A stretch of 64,000 nucleotides of DNA from Cytobacillus sp. S13-E01 (GTDB lineage Bacteria > Bacillota > Bacilli > Bacillales > Bacillaceae_L): the NCBI RefSeq assembly GCF_029193815.1, contig NZ_JARFVC010000007.1, positions 1 to 64,000 of the forward strand, in the 5' to 3' direction. Shown one piece after another: positions 8,623 to 16,986 of the stretch (positions are counted from its first letter, which is position 1; each line of letters opens with the position of its first letter). Both the position numbers and the translations under genes were made by a program. The notes beneath the pieces are model-generated. The model was given only the letters and a program-made list of their open reading frames with translations, made no database searches and was not told the DNA's origin.

Positions 8623-10215
8623 ATGCTTATACATTATTGAATCATCTACTACGGTCATCATAACATTGGTTACCAAAATTTCATCCTCACTAATAGCGAA
8701 AAGATCTTGGTCTAATACAGTGAAGTCTGCTGTAAATCCTTTATCAATCTTGCCCCTTGTATTTTCCTGAGAAACCGCATATGCACTACCACTTGTGAAT
8801 AATGTGACTGCTTCAAATACAGATAGCTTTTCATTAGCATTATAAATGGTTTTAGTCGGATCATTAGGTACTTTTCTTGAAACCGCGGCATGTATACCAA
8901 GAAGTGGATCAATTGGTTCAATTGGTGCATCCGAACCCCCTGCACAATGAAAGCCATTTTCTAAGAGCGTATTCCAAGCGTAGCAATATTTCATTTTTTC
9001 TTCTCCAATTCTCTCGATAACCCATGGAAAATCAGATGCTAAAAAACGAGGTTGAATATCAAGTATTATTGATAAATTTTTGGCTCTATCTATTAATTCT
9101 TTTCGTAAAATCTGCGCATGAATAAGCCGGTCCCGCATACCGCCAGTTGGAGGAAATTCCTCAATCGCTTCTATCGCATATTCAAAAGCTAAGTCCCCAA
9201 TTACATGAATAGCTACAGGCATATTATAGTGTCTGGCTGTTTTAAATAGTTTTTTCAAATCAGCTAAGTCATGTATCGCAACACCTGAGGTTTCGGGTGC
9301 ATCATTATAAGGTCGACTTAATAGCGCAGTTCTACCACCCAAGGCCCCATCTGCAAAAATTTTCATTGCTCCAAATTCTATAAAGCTAGTGTTTTTTCCA
9401 TATGTATAACCTAATGAGTGCATATCATCAACAACTTCATGATGTACTAGTAGGTTGGTTCGAAATTTTATTGTTGTTCCATCTATCACTTTCCTAAAAG
9501 TTTTATATGTTCTTTCAAAACCACCATAATAATTCAGGTCCTCGCTATGTGCACCGACTAGACCTACTTTGAAACAATCCTGTATAGCAACAGTTAATGC
9601 TTTTTCTAGATACTGCTCAGATACTTTTGGAATGACAGCTTTAATAAGTTCTTGAGCTTGGTCAAGCAATAGACCTGTTGGCATACCATCATCGTCTTTT
9701 ACGACTATGCCACCTGATGGATCTTGTTTTATATCCAAAATCCCCGCTAATTGTAATGCCTTTGTATTAGCGAGAATTGCATGTCTACATACTCTACTCA
9801 ACATCATTGGATTGTTAGGAGCAATTTCGTCTAATTCTACTCTATGAAATATCTTCTTATCCACTAACAGGTTTTCGTTCCATCCCTCACCAATTATCCA
9901 ATCACCAGGATTTGACTGTCCTACATAATCTTTTAAAAGCTGTATTATTTCTTGTGAAGATGTAATGGCTGAGAGATCCAATAATAAAAGTTTTTGACCA
10001 TGGCCAATTAAATGGAGATGACTATCTACAAAACCCGGATACATTATATTTCCTTCCAAATCTACCGTTCTTGAAATATTATCTTGAAATTGAGCTCGGA
10101 GCTCAGCATCTGACCCAGTGGCAATAATCATTCCATCCTCGACATACACCGCTTCTACAAATTCATCTTCTTTATGTAAAGTATATATTGTACCGCCGTA
10201 CCATAAAGTTCCCAT
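8599..10215 (-). CDS. ytcJ: amidohydrolase family 3 protein (YtcJ-like)
   Basis: A 538-residue metal-dependent hydrolase of the YtcJ/LAF3-type amidohydrolases. Visible are the metal-binding SHLHLIGHG (about 64-72), FADGALGGRTALLSRPY in the middle, AIHVIGD, and the C-terminal metal/active-site segment GGSDAPIEPIDPLLGIH. The family acts on exocyclic amide or formyl groups, but the natural substrate of YtcJ is unknown. The ATG follows caggagagaattcca. It lies downstream of the ytcI acyl-CoA synthetase on the same strand, separated by a terminator-like hairpin, so the two need not be one transcript. Confidence 0.85.
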   Translation of the reverse strand: MGTLWYGGTIYTLHKEDEFVEAVYVEDGMIIATGSDAELRAQFQDNISRTVDLEGNIMYPGFVDSHLHLIGHGQKLLLLDLSAITSSQEIIQLLKDYVGQSNPGDWIIGEGWNENLLVDKKIFHRVELDEIAPNNPMMLSRVCRHAILANTKALQLAGILDIKQDPSGGIVVKDDDGMPTGLLLDQAQELIKAVIPKVSEQYLEKALTVAIQDCFKVGLVGAHSEDLNYYGGFERTYKTFRKVIDGTTIKFRTNLLVHHEVVDDMHSLGYTYGKNTSFIEFGAMKIFADGALGGRTALLSRPYNDAPETSGVAIHDLADLKKLFKTARHYNMPVAIHVIGDLAFEYAIEAIEEFPPTGGMRDRLIHAQILRKELIDRAKNLSIILDIQPRFLASDFPWVIERIGEEKMKYCYAWNTLLENGFHCAGGSDAPIEPIDPLLGIHAAVSRKVPNDPTKTIYNANEKLSVFEAVTLFTSGSAYAVSQENTRGKIDKGFTADFTVLDQDLFAISEDEILVTNVMMTVVDDSIMYKHEKSTVEA

Positions 10216-10321
10216 TGGAATTCTCTCCTGTATTCTTATTCATTAGAAATGGCTTTTTTTTTAAAACTATATTTCATCAATAAAATCCAAAAGTAGTTAC
10301 GATAATAACCTTAGAAAAACA

Positions 10322-10351
10322 ATAGCAGATAGCCCGCTGCTATCTGCTCAC
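10322..10351 (-). terminator. terminator downstream of ytcI
   Basis: On the minus strand agcagatagc and gctatctgct form a 10-bp perfect stem, followed by attgtttttc. Confidence 0.85.
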
Positions 10352-10359
10352 TATTTTCT

Positions 10360-11943
10360 TTATGCTTTTTGAGCTTCTAGTTCGCGTTGTCTTAATTCAA
10401 TACGTCGTATTTTACCTGATGTTGTTTTTGGTAATTCTTCAACAAACTCAATTTTTCTAGGATACTTATAAGGTGCTGTAAGCTCTTTTACATGCTTTTG
10501 TAAGTTTTGGACTAGATCAGGTGAGTGTTGATCCACCTCATCTTTAAGAACGACAAATGCTTTTACAATGCTACCTCGAATTTCATCGGGGCTTCCTACA
10601 ACCGCGCATTCCTTTATAAATGGATGTTTTACAAGTGCATCTTCAACCTCAAATGGTCCAATTGTATAGCCGGAGCTAATAATGATATCATCCCCACGGC
10701 CTTCAAACCAAAAATATCCGTCCTCGTCGATTTTTGCTTTGTCACCCGTTACATAGTAGTCTCCGCGGAACTGCATCGCTGTTCTTTCTGGGTCTTTGTA
10801 ATAGTGCTTAAATAAGGCGGGTGTATCAATATGAACGGCGATATCACCCACTTCTCCTACCTTACAAGGCTCTCCTGCTTCATTAATAATCTCAACTCGG
10901 TTACCTGGGGTAGGTTTCCCCATTGAACCTGGTTTAATATCCATCCCTTTTAATACACCAACAAGAAGGGTGTTTTCGGTTTGCCCATAACCATCGCGAA
11001 CCTCAACCTTAAAATGTCGCTTGAATGTGTCAATGACATCTCGGTTTAGAGGCTCTCCTGCAGAAACCGCACTATGTAATGCTGGTAAACTATAGTCATC
11101 AAGATTATCTACTTTTGCCATGAGACGGTATTCAGTAGGTGTACAACATAATACATTTATTGAATAGTCACTTAAGAGTTGCAAATACTTTTTAGGTTCA
11201 AATTTTCCGTTATAAACAAAACCTATTGCCCCAGTACATAATGTTGAAACAAAGGGACTCCATATCCACTTTTGCCAACCAGGGCCTGCAGTTGCCCAAA
11301 CAGTATCGTTTTCATCACAACTTAACCAGTTTGTAGCTGCTGTTTGTAAATGCGCAAAGGCCCACCCATGAGTATGTACTACACCTTTTGGATTACCTGT
11401 AGTACCTGACGTGTACGATAAAAACGCCATATCATCTCGTTTTGTGTCAGCCGTTGATAAGGTTGAACTTGCACTCTCCATCAAATCATCCAAAAACAAC
11501 CAGTCATTACACTTTTTTCCGATAACAAATTGTGATAGGCTTTCTTTTTGAATGATGTTGGTAAACTGATCAACATAAGGGTAATAACTGACGACTCCTT
11601 TAACATCCCCATGTGAAATACGGTATTGTAAATCCTTTTCTTTAAGCATTTCCGAACTTGGGATAACTACAAGACCCGCTTTTAATGCACCAAGATACAC
11701 CATATATGCCTCGATTAAACGAGGTACGATTACTAGTACAGTATCTCCTTTTTGTAAACCGTTACTTAATAAAGCGTTTCCAACTTTGTTAGCATTTTGC
11801 ATTAATTGATCATATGTGATTTGTTTCCTATCTCCGTTTTCATTTTCCCATTTAAGAGCAACCTTATCAGGATTTTGTGTAAATTTTTCAACCTCGTTTA
11901 CTAAGTTGTAGCTTTCAGGTGCTATAAGATTTTCTCTAATCAC
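10360..11943 (-). CDS. ytcI: acyl-CoA synthetase, AMP-binding (YtcI)
   Basis: A 527-residue adenylate-forming enzyme that would activate a carboxylic acid with ATP and CoA. The AMP-binding P-loop-like motif YTSGTTGNPKGVVHTH is at about 176-191, DGYGQTEN at about 317-324, TGD and the hinge region follow, and the acetylatable lysine motif SGKIRR is near the end. The overall layout resembles medium-chain acyl-CoA or acetyl-CoA synthetases; the acyl substrate cannot be told from sequence by eye. The acsA gene 20 kb away is the bona fide acetate enzyme. Control of YtcI by the AcuA/AcuC acetylation switch is possible, given the conserved lysine, but unproven. Confidence 0.87.
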   Translation of the reverse strand: MIRENLIAPESYNLVNEVEKFTQNPDKVALKWENENGDRKQITYDQLMQNANKVGNALLSNGLQKGDTVLVIVPRLIEAYMVYLGALKAGLVVIPSSEMLKEKDLQYRISHGDVKGVVSYYPYVDQFTNIIQKESLSQFVIGKKCNDWLFLDDLMESASSTLSTADTKRDDMAFLSYTSGTTGNPKGVVHTHGWAFAHLQTAATNWLSCDENDTVWATAGPGWQKWIWSPFVSTLCTGAIGFVYNGKFEPKKYLQLLSDYSINVLCCTPTEYRLMAKVDNLDDYSLPALHSAVSAGEPLNRDVIDTFKRHFKVEVRDGYGQTENTLLVGVLKGMDIKPGSMGKPTPGNRVEIINEAGEPCKVGEVGDIAVHIDTPALFKHYYKDPERTAMQFRGDYYVTGDKAKIDEDGYFWFEGRGDDIIISSGYTIGPFEVEDALVKHPFIKECAVVGSPDEIRGSIVKAFVVLKDEVDQHSPDLVQNLQKHVKELTAPYKYPRKIEFVEELPKTTSGKIRRIELRQRELEAQKA

Positions 11944-12049
11944 AGTATCCTCTCCCCTTGCTCATTATATGAATCTCTATGTACAATTCAAATTATACTA
12001 AATTATCTTACATTTTTGAATAATATTTTACTATACTTTTTGTAAAACT

Positions 12050-12076
12050 TAAAAAGGACGAGCATACGCTCGTCCT
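12050..12076 (-). terminator. terminator downstream of the SASP gene
   Basis: Perfect 8-bp stem ggacgagc (minus 12075-12068) and gctcgtcc (12063-12056), four-base loop, then ttttt. Confidence 0.9.
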
Positions 12077-12104
12077 GTAGCCATTTTTATATTTTTTTGG
12101 TTAA

Positions 12105-12317
12105 TTATTGTTGTTGACCACTCATTGAAGATTGAGCAAAAGATACTAGACGTTTAGTGATTTCTCCTCCAACTGAACCGTTAGCGCGAGAAGTTGTATC
12201 AGCACCAAGGTTTACACCAAATTCTTGAGCGATTTCAAATTTCATTTGGTCGATTGCTTGTTGAGCTCCTGCTACTAATAATTGGTTTGAACTGTTGCTG
12301 TTGCTTTGTTGTGCCAT
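12105..12317 (-). CDS. sspA: alpha/beta-type small acid-soluble spore protein
   Basis: A 70-residue SASP that coats spore DNA and protects it from UV and heat, and is cut by the GPR protease on germination. The family core is obvious: [16 protein letters not shown] (11-26), the GPR site FEIAQEFG (27-34), [14 protein letters not shown] (45-58) and a short Gln-rich tail. The ATG follows a near-perfect aaggaggtgaaagcac site, as for highly expressed spore genes. Transcription in the forespore by sigma G is expected from the family, although I could not mark a convincing sigma-G promoter. The locus beside thiI is where B. subtilis carries sspA. Confidence 0.96.
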   Translation of the reverse strand: MAQQSNSNSSNQLLVAGAQQAIDQMKFEIAQEFGVNLGADTTSRANGSVGGEITKRLVSFAQSSMSGQQQ

Positions 12318-12498
12318 GTGCTTTCACCTCCTTGTGAGTATAGATTGTGTAAAAACACATGGCATCATTCAAATTATCTATTGGTAATTGTTCACATAAT
12401 ATACATCTTTTATAGGGAAAGAGAAAGATACAAGGATTTTTCGACTTAAACTTGCAAATTTCCAGGCTCAGATTTATTATGCTAACTTCTCTATACCG

Positions 12499-13710
12499 TT
12501 AAAATAAGTCACCAAGGTCTGAATTATCGATACCTATTTCTGTTTTATAATCAATGATTTCTGTTTTTGATATTGCTTCTTCAATTAGAGAATCAAAATC
12601 AACAAAACTTTCATAATGCATGACTTTCTCAAGCTTTGGTCGTGTTTTTGGAGATGCAGGAGTGAAAATCGTACAACAATCCTCATAAGGTAGGATCGAT
12701 ATATCATACGTATCTATATTCCTTGAAATCTCAATAATTTCTGTTTTATCCGATGATACAAGTGGCCGGATTACTGGTGTTGATGTCACTTGATTGATTG
12801 TATACATGCTTTCAAGTGTTTGACTTGCTACTTGTCCAAGACTCTCACCTGTAACGATAGCTAATCCATTATTTCTATTACGTATTTCATCTGTGATTTT
12901 TAACATCATTCGTCTAGTCGATATTAGCGTGTAGTTTTCTGGCACTTGTCTTTGTATCGTCTGCTGAATATCAGTAAAAGGGACAATATGAAGCCTAATC
13001 TTACTACCATATTGAGTTAGTTTTTTTGTCAAATCAATCACCTTTTGCTTAGATCTTTCATTTGTAAAAGGAGGGCTAAAAAAATGGACTGCTTCTATGT
13101 GAAGGCCCTTTTTCATTGCTAAATAACCAGCAACAGGACTATCAATCCCTCCAGAAAGCATTAGCATTGCTTTTCCACTACTACCAACTGGTAATCCACC
13201 AGCTCCACGTATATCTTTACATGTAATATATGTAGCCTCATGTCTAACTTCAACTCTTACATTAATCTCTGGATTATGAACATCGACACGTAAACCCTCA
13301 GTGTTGGTTAAAATATGACTTCCGACAGCATGGTTTAATTCGTTTGTATCTAACGGAAATTGTTTATCAGCCCGCTTTGCCGATATCTTAAAGGTTTTCC
13401 CAATATATTCTAGATCCTTTAATGCAGTTAGTGCCCCATCTTTAATTTCAGTAAGTTCACTATCTGTTTTGATTGCTAAACTAAACGAATGAATACCAAA
13501 TACTTTTTCTATTCTATACGTAATTTCTTGAATATTTTCTTCTCCATTTAACTTTATAAAAATTCTATCTCTTGATTTTTCAATTGTTAGCTTTGAAAAA
13601 TCAATTAATTTAGTCTTAATATTATATGCTAGTTGATCGATAAACTTTTTTCGATTTCTCCCTTTAGTTGATATCTCTCCAAAGCGTATTAATATATGAT
13701 CATATTCCAT
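12499..13710 (-). CDS. thiI: ThiI, tRNA 4-thiouridine synthetase
   Basis: Uses ATP and sulfur from a partner cysteine desulfurase to make 4-thiouridine at tRNA position 8; also linked to thiamine thiazole synthesis. It is 403 residues, with an N-terminal ferredoxin-like and THUMP region (about 60-165) and a PP-loop ATPase domain with LSGGIDS at 185-191. The C-terminal rhodanese domain of the E. coli protein is absent, normal for Bacillus ThiI. The gene starts 7 bases after the cysteine desulfurase gene, and the dedicated NifZ-ThiI sulfur relay of B. subtilis has the same arrangement. Confidence 0.96.
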   Translation of the reverse strand: MEYDHILIRFGEISTKGRNRKKFIDQLAYNIKTKLIDFSKLTIEKSRDRIFIKLNGEENIQEITYRIEKVFGIHSFSLAIKTDSELTEIKDGALTALKDLEYIGKTFKISAKRADKQFPLDTNELNHAVGSHILTNTEGLRVDVHNPEINVRVEVRHEATYITCKDIRGAGGLPVGSSGKAMLMLSGGIDSPVAGYLAMKKGLHIEAVHFFSPPFTNERSKQKVIDLTKKLTQYGSKIRLHIVPFTDIQQTIQRQVPENYTLISTRRMMLKITDEIRNRNNGLAIVTGESLGQVASQTLESMYTINQVTSTPVIRPLVSSDKTEIIEISRNIDTYDISILPYEDCCTIFTPASPKTRPKLEKVMHYESFVDFDSLIEEAISKTEIIDYKTEIGIDNSDLGDLF

Positions 13711-13717
13711 AAATTAT

Positions 13718-14866
13718 TTACCTCATTATCTTTTCTAGTTTACTAATTGAATCTGCTATTGCAGCTACTACTATATCTACTTCTTCAAGCTTATTCAAAT
13801 AAGATAAGCTTATTCTTATAGAGCTTGTTGCTGTTTTCTCATCTTTTCCCATTGCCAATAATGTTTTACTCGGTGCTTTTTTTTTCGAAGAGCATGCCGA
13901 AGTTGTTGACACATATATTCCATACTCCTCAAGCATGTGAACGAATACCTCTGATTTTAAACCATTTATTGAAAAATTAATAATGTGTGGTGCAGAATAT
14001 TTAGAGGGTGTATTAATTGAGATGCTTCCTAGCTTAGACAATTTTGTGATGTAACGTTCTTTTATTTTATTCATCCTATGAACGGTCTTTTCTTTGTTTT
14101 CTACTGTTAATCTTAACGCCTTTGCTAATGCCACTGCACCACCAATACTTTCAGTCCCTGAACGAAAATTATTCTCTTGTGCACCACCTGATATTAACGG
14201 AGTTAATGATACTCCGAACCGAACATAAAGGATCCCTGTTCCTTTTAACCCATGAAATTTATGGCCAGATATAGTACATAAATCAATCCCTGCCTTAGCA
14301 AAATCAAGGTTAACCTTTCCAACACCTTGAACATGATCAACATGAAAGAGAATTTTCGGATACTGCCGTAATAAGTTTCCAATATCTTCAATTGGTTGGA
14401 TTGCACCAATTTCATTATTTATGTGAATGACAGAAATGAGGATTGTATCATCTCGTATTTCCCTTTTAATATCGTCTACGGATATAATACCATTATTATT
14501 TGGTTGTATGTATGAAATGGTAAAGCCATGTTGTTCAAGTTGCTTACATGCTTCTGTAACGGAGGGGTGTTCAACTCCCGTTGTGATAATATGGTTTCCC
14601 CGCCCTTTGTTAAACAAAGCTGATCCCTTTATTGCTAGACTATTCCCTTCCGAACCTCCTGAGGTGAAAATAACTTCTGATGGTTTACAACCTAACTGTT
14701 TTGCACTATTTTCTCTAGCTTGTGTTAATATCTGCTCTGCTTTCATCCCTAATCCATGAAGAGAGGATGGATTCCCATAAAAGTCTGTTGAAACTTTTAC
14801 AAATGAATCAAGAACTTCATTATATGGCTTTGTCGTAGCACTGTTATCTAAATATATCATGTACAT
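13718..14866 (-). CDS. nifZ: cysteine desulfurase (NifZ/IscS-like), ThiI partner
   Basis: PLP enzyme that removes sulfur from cysteine and passes it as a persulfide to ThiI. About 382 residues. The PLP lysine is in SGHKFHGLKGTG (K203 counting from the chosen start), and the persulfide-forming cysteine is in STTSACSSKKK (C325). I chose the ATG at 14866 because it directly follows aaaggtgggg; an ATG six codons upstream has no ribosome site, and another two codons downstream is also possible. Translational coupling with thiI (7-bp gap) supports the sulfur-relay role. Confidence 0.93.
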   Translation of the reverse strand: MYMIYLDNSATTKPYNEVLDSFVKVSTDFYGNPSSLHGLGMKAEQILTQARENSAKQLGCKPSEVIFTSGGSEGNSLAIKGSALFNKGRGNHIITTGVEHPSVTEACKQLEQHGFTISYIQPNNNGIISVDDIKREIRDDTILISVIHINNEIGAIQPIEDIGNLLRQYPKILFHVDHVQGVGKVNLDFAKAGIDLCTISGHKFHGLKGTGILYVRFGVSLTPLISGGAQENNFRSGTESIGGAVALAKALRLTVENKEKTVHRMNKIKERYITKLSKLGSISINTPSKYSAPHIINFSINGLKSEVFVHMLEEYGIYVSTTSACSSKKKAPSKTLLAMGKDEKTATSSIRISLSYLNKLEEVDIVVAAIADSISKLEKIMR

Positions 14867-15132
14867 GCCCCACCTTTTCTCCATTTGATAGGAAACAACA
14901 CCTTTTAACCTTCACACCAAAAAGGTTCAATAATATCGATTCCTAATCTTTAAAAAGCTAGTCTTTTTCAAACAGGGCTCCGCCTTTTCTTCGTACATAT
15001 TACCATAATCACTTTGCAAAGAAAACTTTCCAAAATGAGATAGCGCAAAACAAAATTTTTAAAAATTTAAACATTTTATTTTTTCGACAATATTCGCAGT
15101 TTCTATGCTATTATGAAAACGAATTTATAGGA

Positions 15133-15375
15133 AGGCATCAGATTGACCTTTTGGTTACCGTTTTCTATTTTTTGCGGGGTTTCATTTTGAATTTGACACC
15201 ATACTTCATTTAGAGACACTGATACCAAGGTACATTAGAAACTGTGCCCAGATTTATTGATCTACTATGCTGGTTCTAAAACAAAAAGGGGCAGGATATA
15301 AATTTTGATATTTTTAGAAAAACGCAGGGCGCCTTAGAACTAGACACCAAAACTAGGTACATATTTTTATACTTT
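15133..15375 (+). repeat. single-unit relative of the 51-bp array plus short GCGC-core copy
   Basis: In the nifZ-braB gap (14867-15398), ggcatcagattgaccttttggttaccg and the T-rich half match one 51-bp unit of the array at 1-1122. The following linker, with catttagagacactgata and aaggtaca-like landmarks, matches 1130-1180; then gcagggcgcc, agctagacacc-like and ttttatacttt match the short core. The 5' part of the gap (14885-15130) shows a possible promoter with a TATTAT box near 15109, and no gene. Confidence 0.85.
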
Positions 15376-15398
15376 TGACAATACAACAGGGGGTCTAT

Positions 15399-16715
15399 AT
15401 GAACGAAAAAGTGCTAACAGGAAAGGAAATAGTAACGATTGGTTTGATGCTTTTTGCACTATTTTTAGGGGCTGGAAACTTGATATTCCCTCCAGCACTT
15501 GGGCAAGCTGCTGGGACAAATATATGGATTGCTATAGCTGGTTTTTTAATTACTGGTGTTGGTTTACCACTTTTAGGTGTCATCGCCATCGCACACTCCG
15601 GTGGTGATTTACAATTATTAGCAAACAGAGTACATCCCGTTTTTGGACTTATTTTTACAATTACGATGTATATGGCAATAGGTCCTTTTTTCGGAATTCC
15701 CAGAACAGGCACAGTTGCTTTTGAAATAGGAATAGTTCCCTTTTTACCCGATGAATGGATTGGGGGAACAGCTCTATTTATTTATTCAATTATTTTTTTC
15801 GGAATAACCTATTTCTTATCCCTAAACCCCTCAAAACTAGTTGACCGAATTGGTAAAGTACTAACGCCAATCTTACTTCTTGTGATTGGCCTACTGGTTG
15901 TAAAAGCGGTTATGTCACCGATGGGAATTATCCAGAATCCGAAGGAAGGTTATCAAACTTCCCCATTTTTCAAAGGATTCATTGATGGTTATTTAACAAT
16001 GGATACAATTGCTGCACTTGTATTCGGAATTGTTGTAATTAGCTCCATTAAGGAAAAGGGAATAACTGATAAACGAATATTAGTAAAAGCATGTACTAAG
16101 GCTGGGATTATTGCTGCTAGTGGCCTAGCAATTGTCTACGTTAGCCTTTCCTATCTAGGTGCTTCAAGTGTAGAATCCATCGGTTATTCAAATAATGGCG
16201 GTGAGATTTTATCAGCTTCTTCAAAATATTTGTATGGGTCATTAGGTTCTGTCATATTAAGTATAGCGATTACATTTGCTTGTTTGACTACTTCTATTGG
16301 ACTAGTCTCATCGACTGCTAAATATTTCGCAACACTTTCTAGCAAACTTTCCTACAACTCTTTTGTAGCAGTGTTTTCTCTTTTTAGCATGGTAATTGCA
16401 AATGTCGGTTTATCACAATTAATAACTATTTCAGTACCGGTATTAATTTTTATTTATCCACTTGCGATTGTTCTTATTGCGCTATCCTTTGCCCATTCAA
16501 TAATTAAAGACTATAAGGAAGTGTATTCAATCTCACTTATAGGAACAGGACTGGTAAGCTTATTTGATGGGTTAAAAAGTGCAGGAATTGACATAGACCT
16601 AATAACCAATCTTTTTAGTAGGATACTTCCCTTGTATGAACAAGGAATAGGTTGGTTAATGCCTGCAATAGTAGGAGCTATTCTCGGCTTTATCCTGGCA
16701 AAAACACGGAGGTAA
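15399..16715 (+). CDS. braB: branched-chain amino acid carrier (LIVCS family, BraB)
   Basis: A 438-residue inner-membrane symporter that takes up Leu, Ile and Val with sodium or protons. About 12 hydrophobic segments span the whole length; the family hallmark LFALFLGAGNLIFPPALGQ lies in the first segment (about 15-33). The start is the ATG at 15399 after acagggggtctat; an upstream in-frame TTG lies inside the repeat and has no ribosome site. The gene lies in the braB position next to ezrA, as in B. subtilis. A repeat copy occupies its immediate upstream region and could influence its leader transcript. Confidence 0.93.
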   Translation: MNEKVLTGKEIVTIGLMLFALFLGAGNLIFPPALGQAAGTNIWIAIAGFLITGVGLPLLGVIAIAHSGGDLQLLANRVHPVFGLIFTITMYMAIGPFFGIPRTGTVAFEIGIVPFLPDEWIGGTALFIYSIIFFGITYFLSLNPSKLVDRIGKVLTPILLLVIGLLVVKAVMSPMGIIQNPKEGYQTSPFFKGFIDGYLTMDTIAALVFGIVVISSIKEKGITDKRILVKACTKAGIIAASGLAIVYVSLSYLGASSVESIGYSNNGGEILSASSKYLYGSLGSVILSIAITFACLTTSIGLVSSTAKYFATLSSKLSYNSFVAVFSLFSMVIANVGLSQLITISVPVLIFIYPLAIVLIALSFAHSIIKDYKEVYSISLIGTGLVSLFDGLKSAGIDIDLITNLFSRILPLYEQGIGWLMPAIVGAILGFILAKTRR

Positions 16716-16720
16716 AGACC

Positions 16721-16880
16721 CAAGAAAAGCGCAAGGCGCGCCAGCCTTTTCGGCGACAAGCATAAGATGAGCCCTTCCTGAAGGCGTTCTTTGCCTTTAG
16801 GAAGGGCTTGGCTTATGACCTCAGGTCCGATGGCGCCCGGAGCTAGACACCAAAACTAGGTAAAATTTTTATACTTTCTT
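16721..16880 (+). repeat. long-form GCGC-core repeat
   Basis: Begins gaaaagcgcaaggcgcgcc, carries the insert with a hairpin (gacaagcataag ... cttcctgaaggcg ... cttaggaag-type arm ... cttatgacctc), and ends ggcgcccggagctagacacc, aaaactaggt and ttttatactttcttacc. Outer GGCGCC blocks and inner cataag/cttatg blocks are complementary, so the insert can fold back on itself. Confidence 0.85.
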
Positions 16881-16886
16881 ACCTTT

Positions 16887-16929
16887 AAACAAAGACACCC
16901 TTGACGATTTGTCTGGGGTGTCTTTGTTT
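16887..16929. terminator. bidirectional terminator between braB and ezrA
   Basis: A perfect 14-bp stem, aaacaaagacaccc with gggtgtctttgttt, 15-base loop, located between converging genes. Confidence 0.85.
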
Positions 16930-16986
16930 AAAGATCAAAATTTGAATATCGTTTTAGTGTCTTGCTCCTGGCACCGTGCACATTTC

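Noticed and set aside
12318-12460. Sigma-G promoter for the SASP gene
   Set aside because: A tgaatg box and a ctatact box exist on the minus strand but at the wrong spacing (about 22), so I could not support the call, although sigma-G control is expected.
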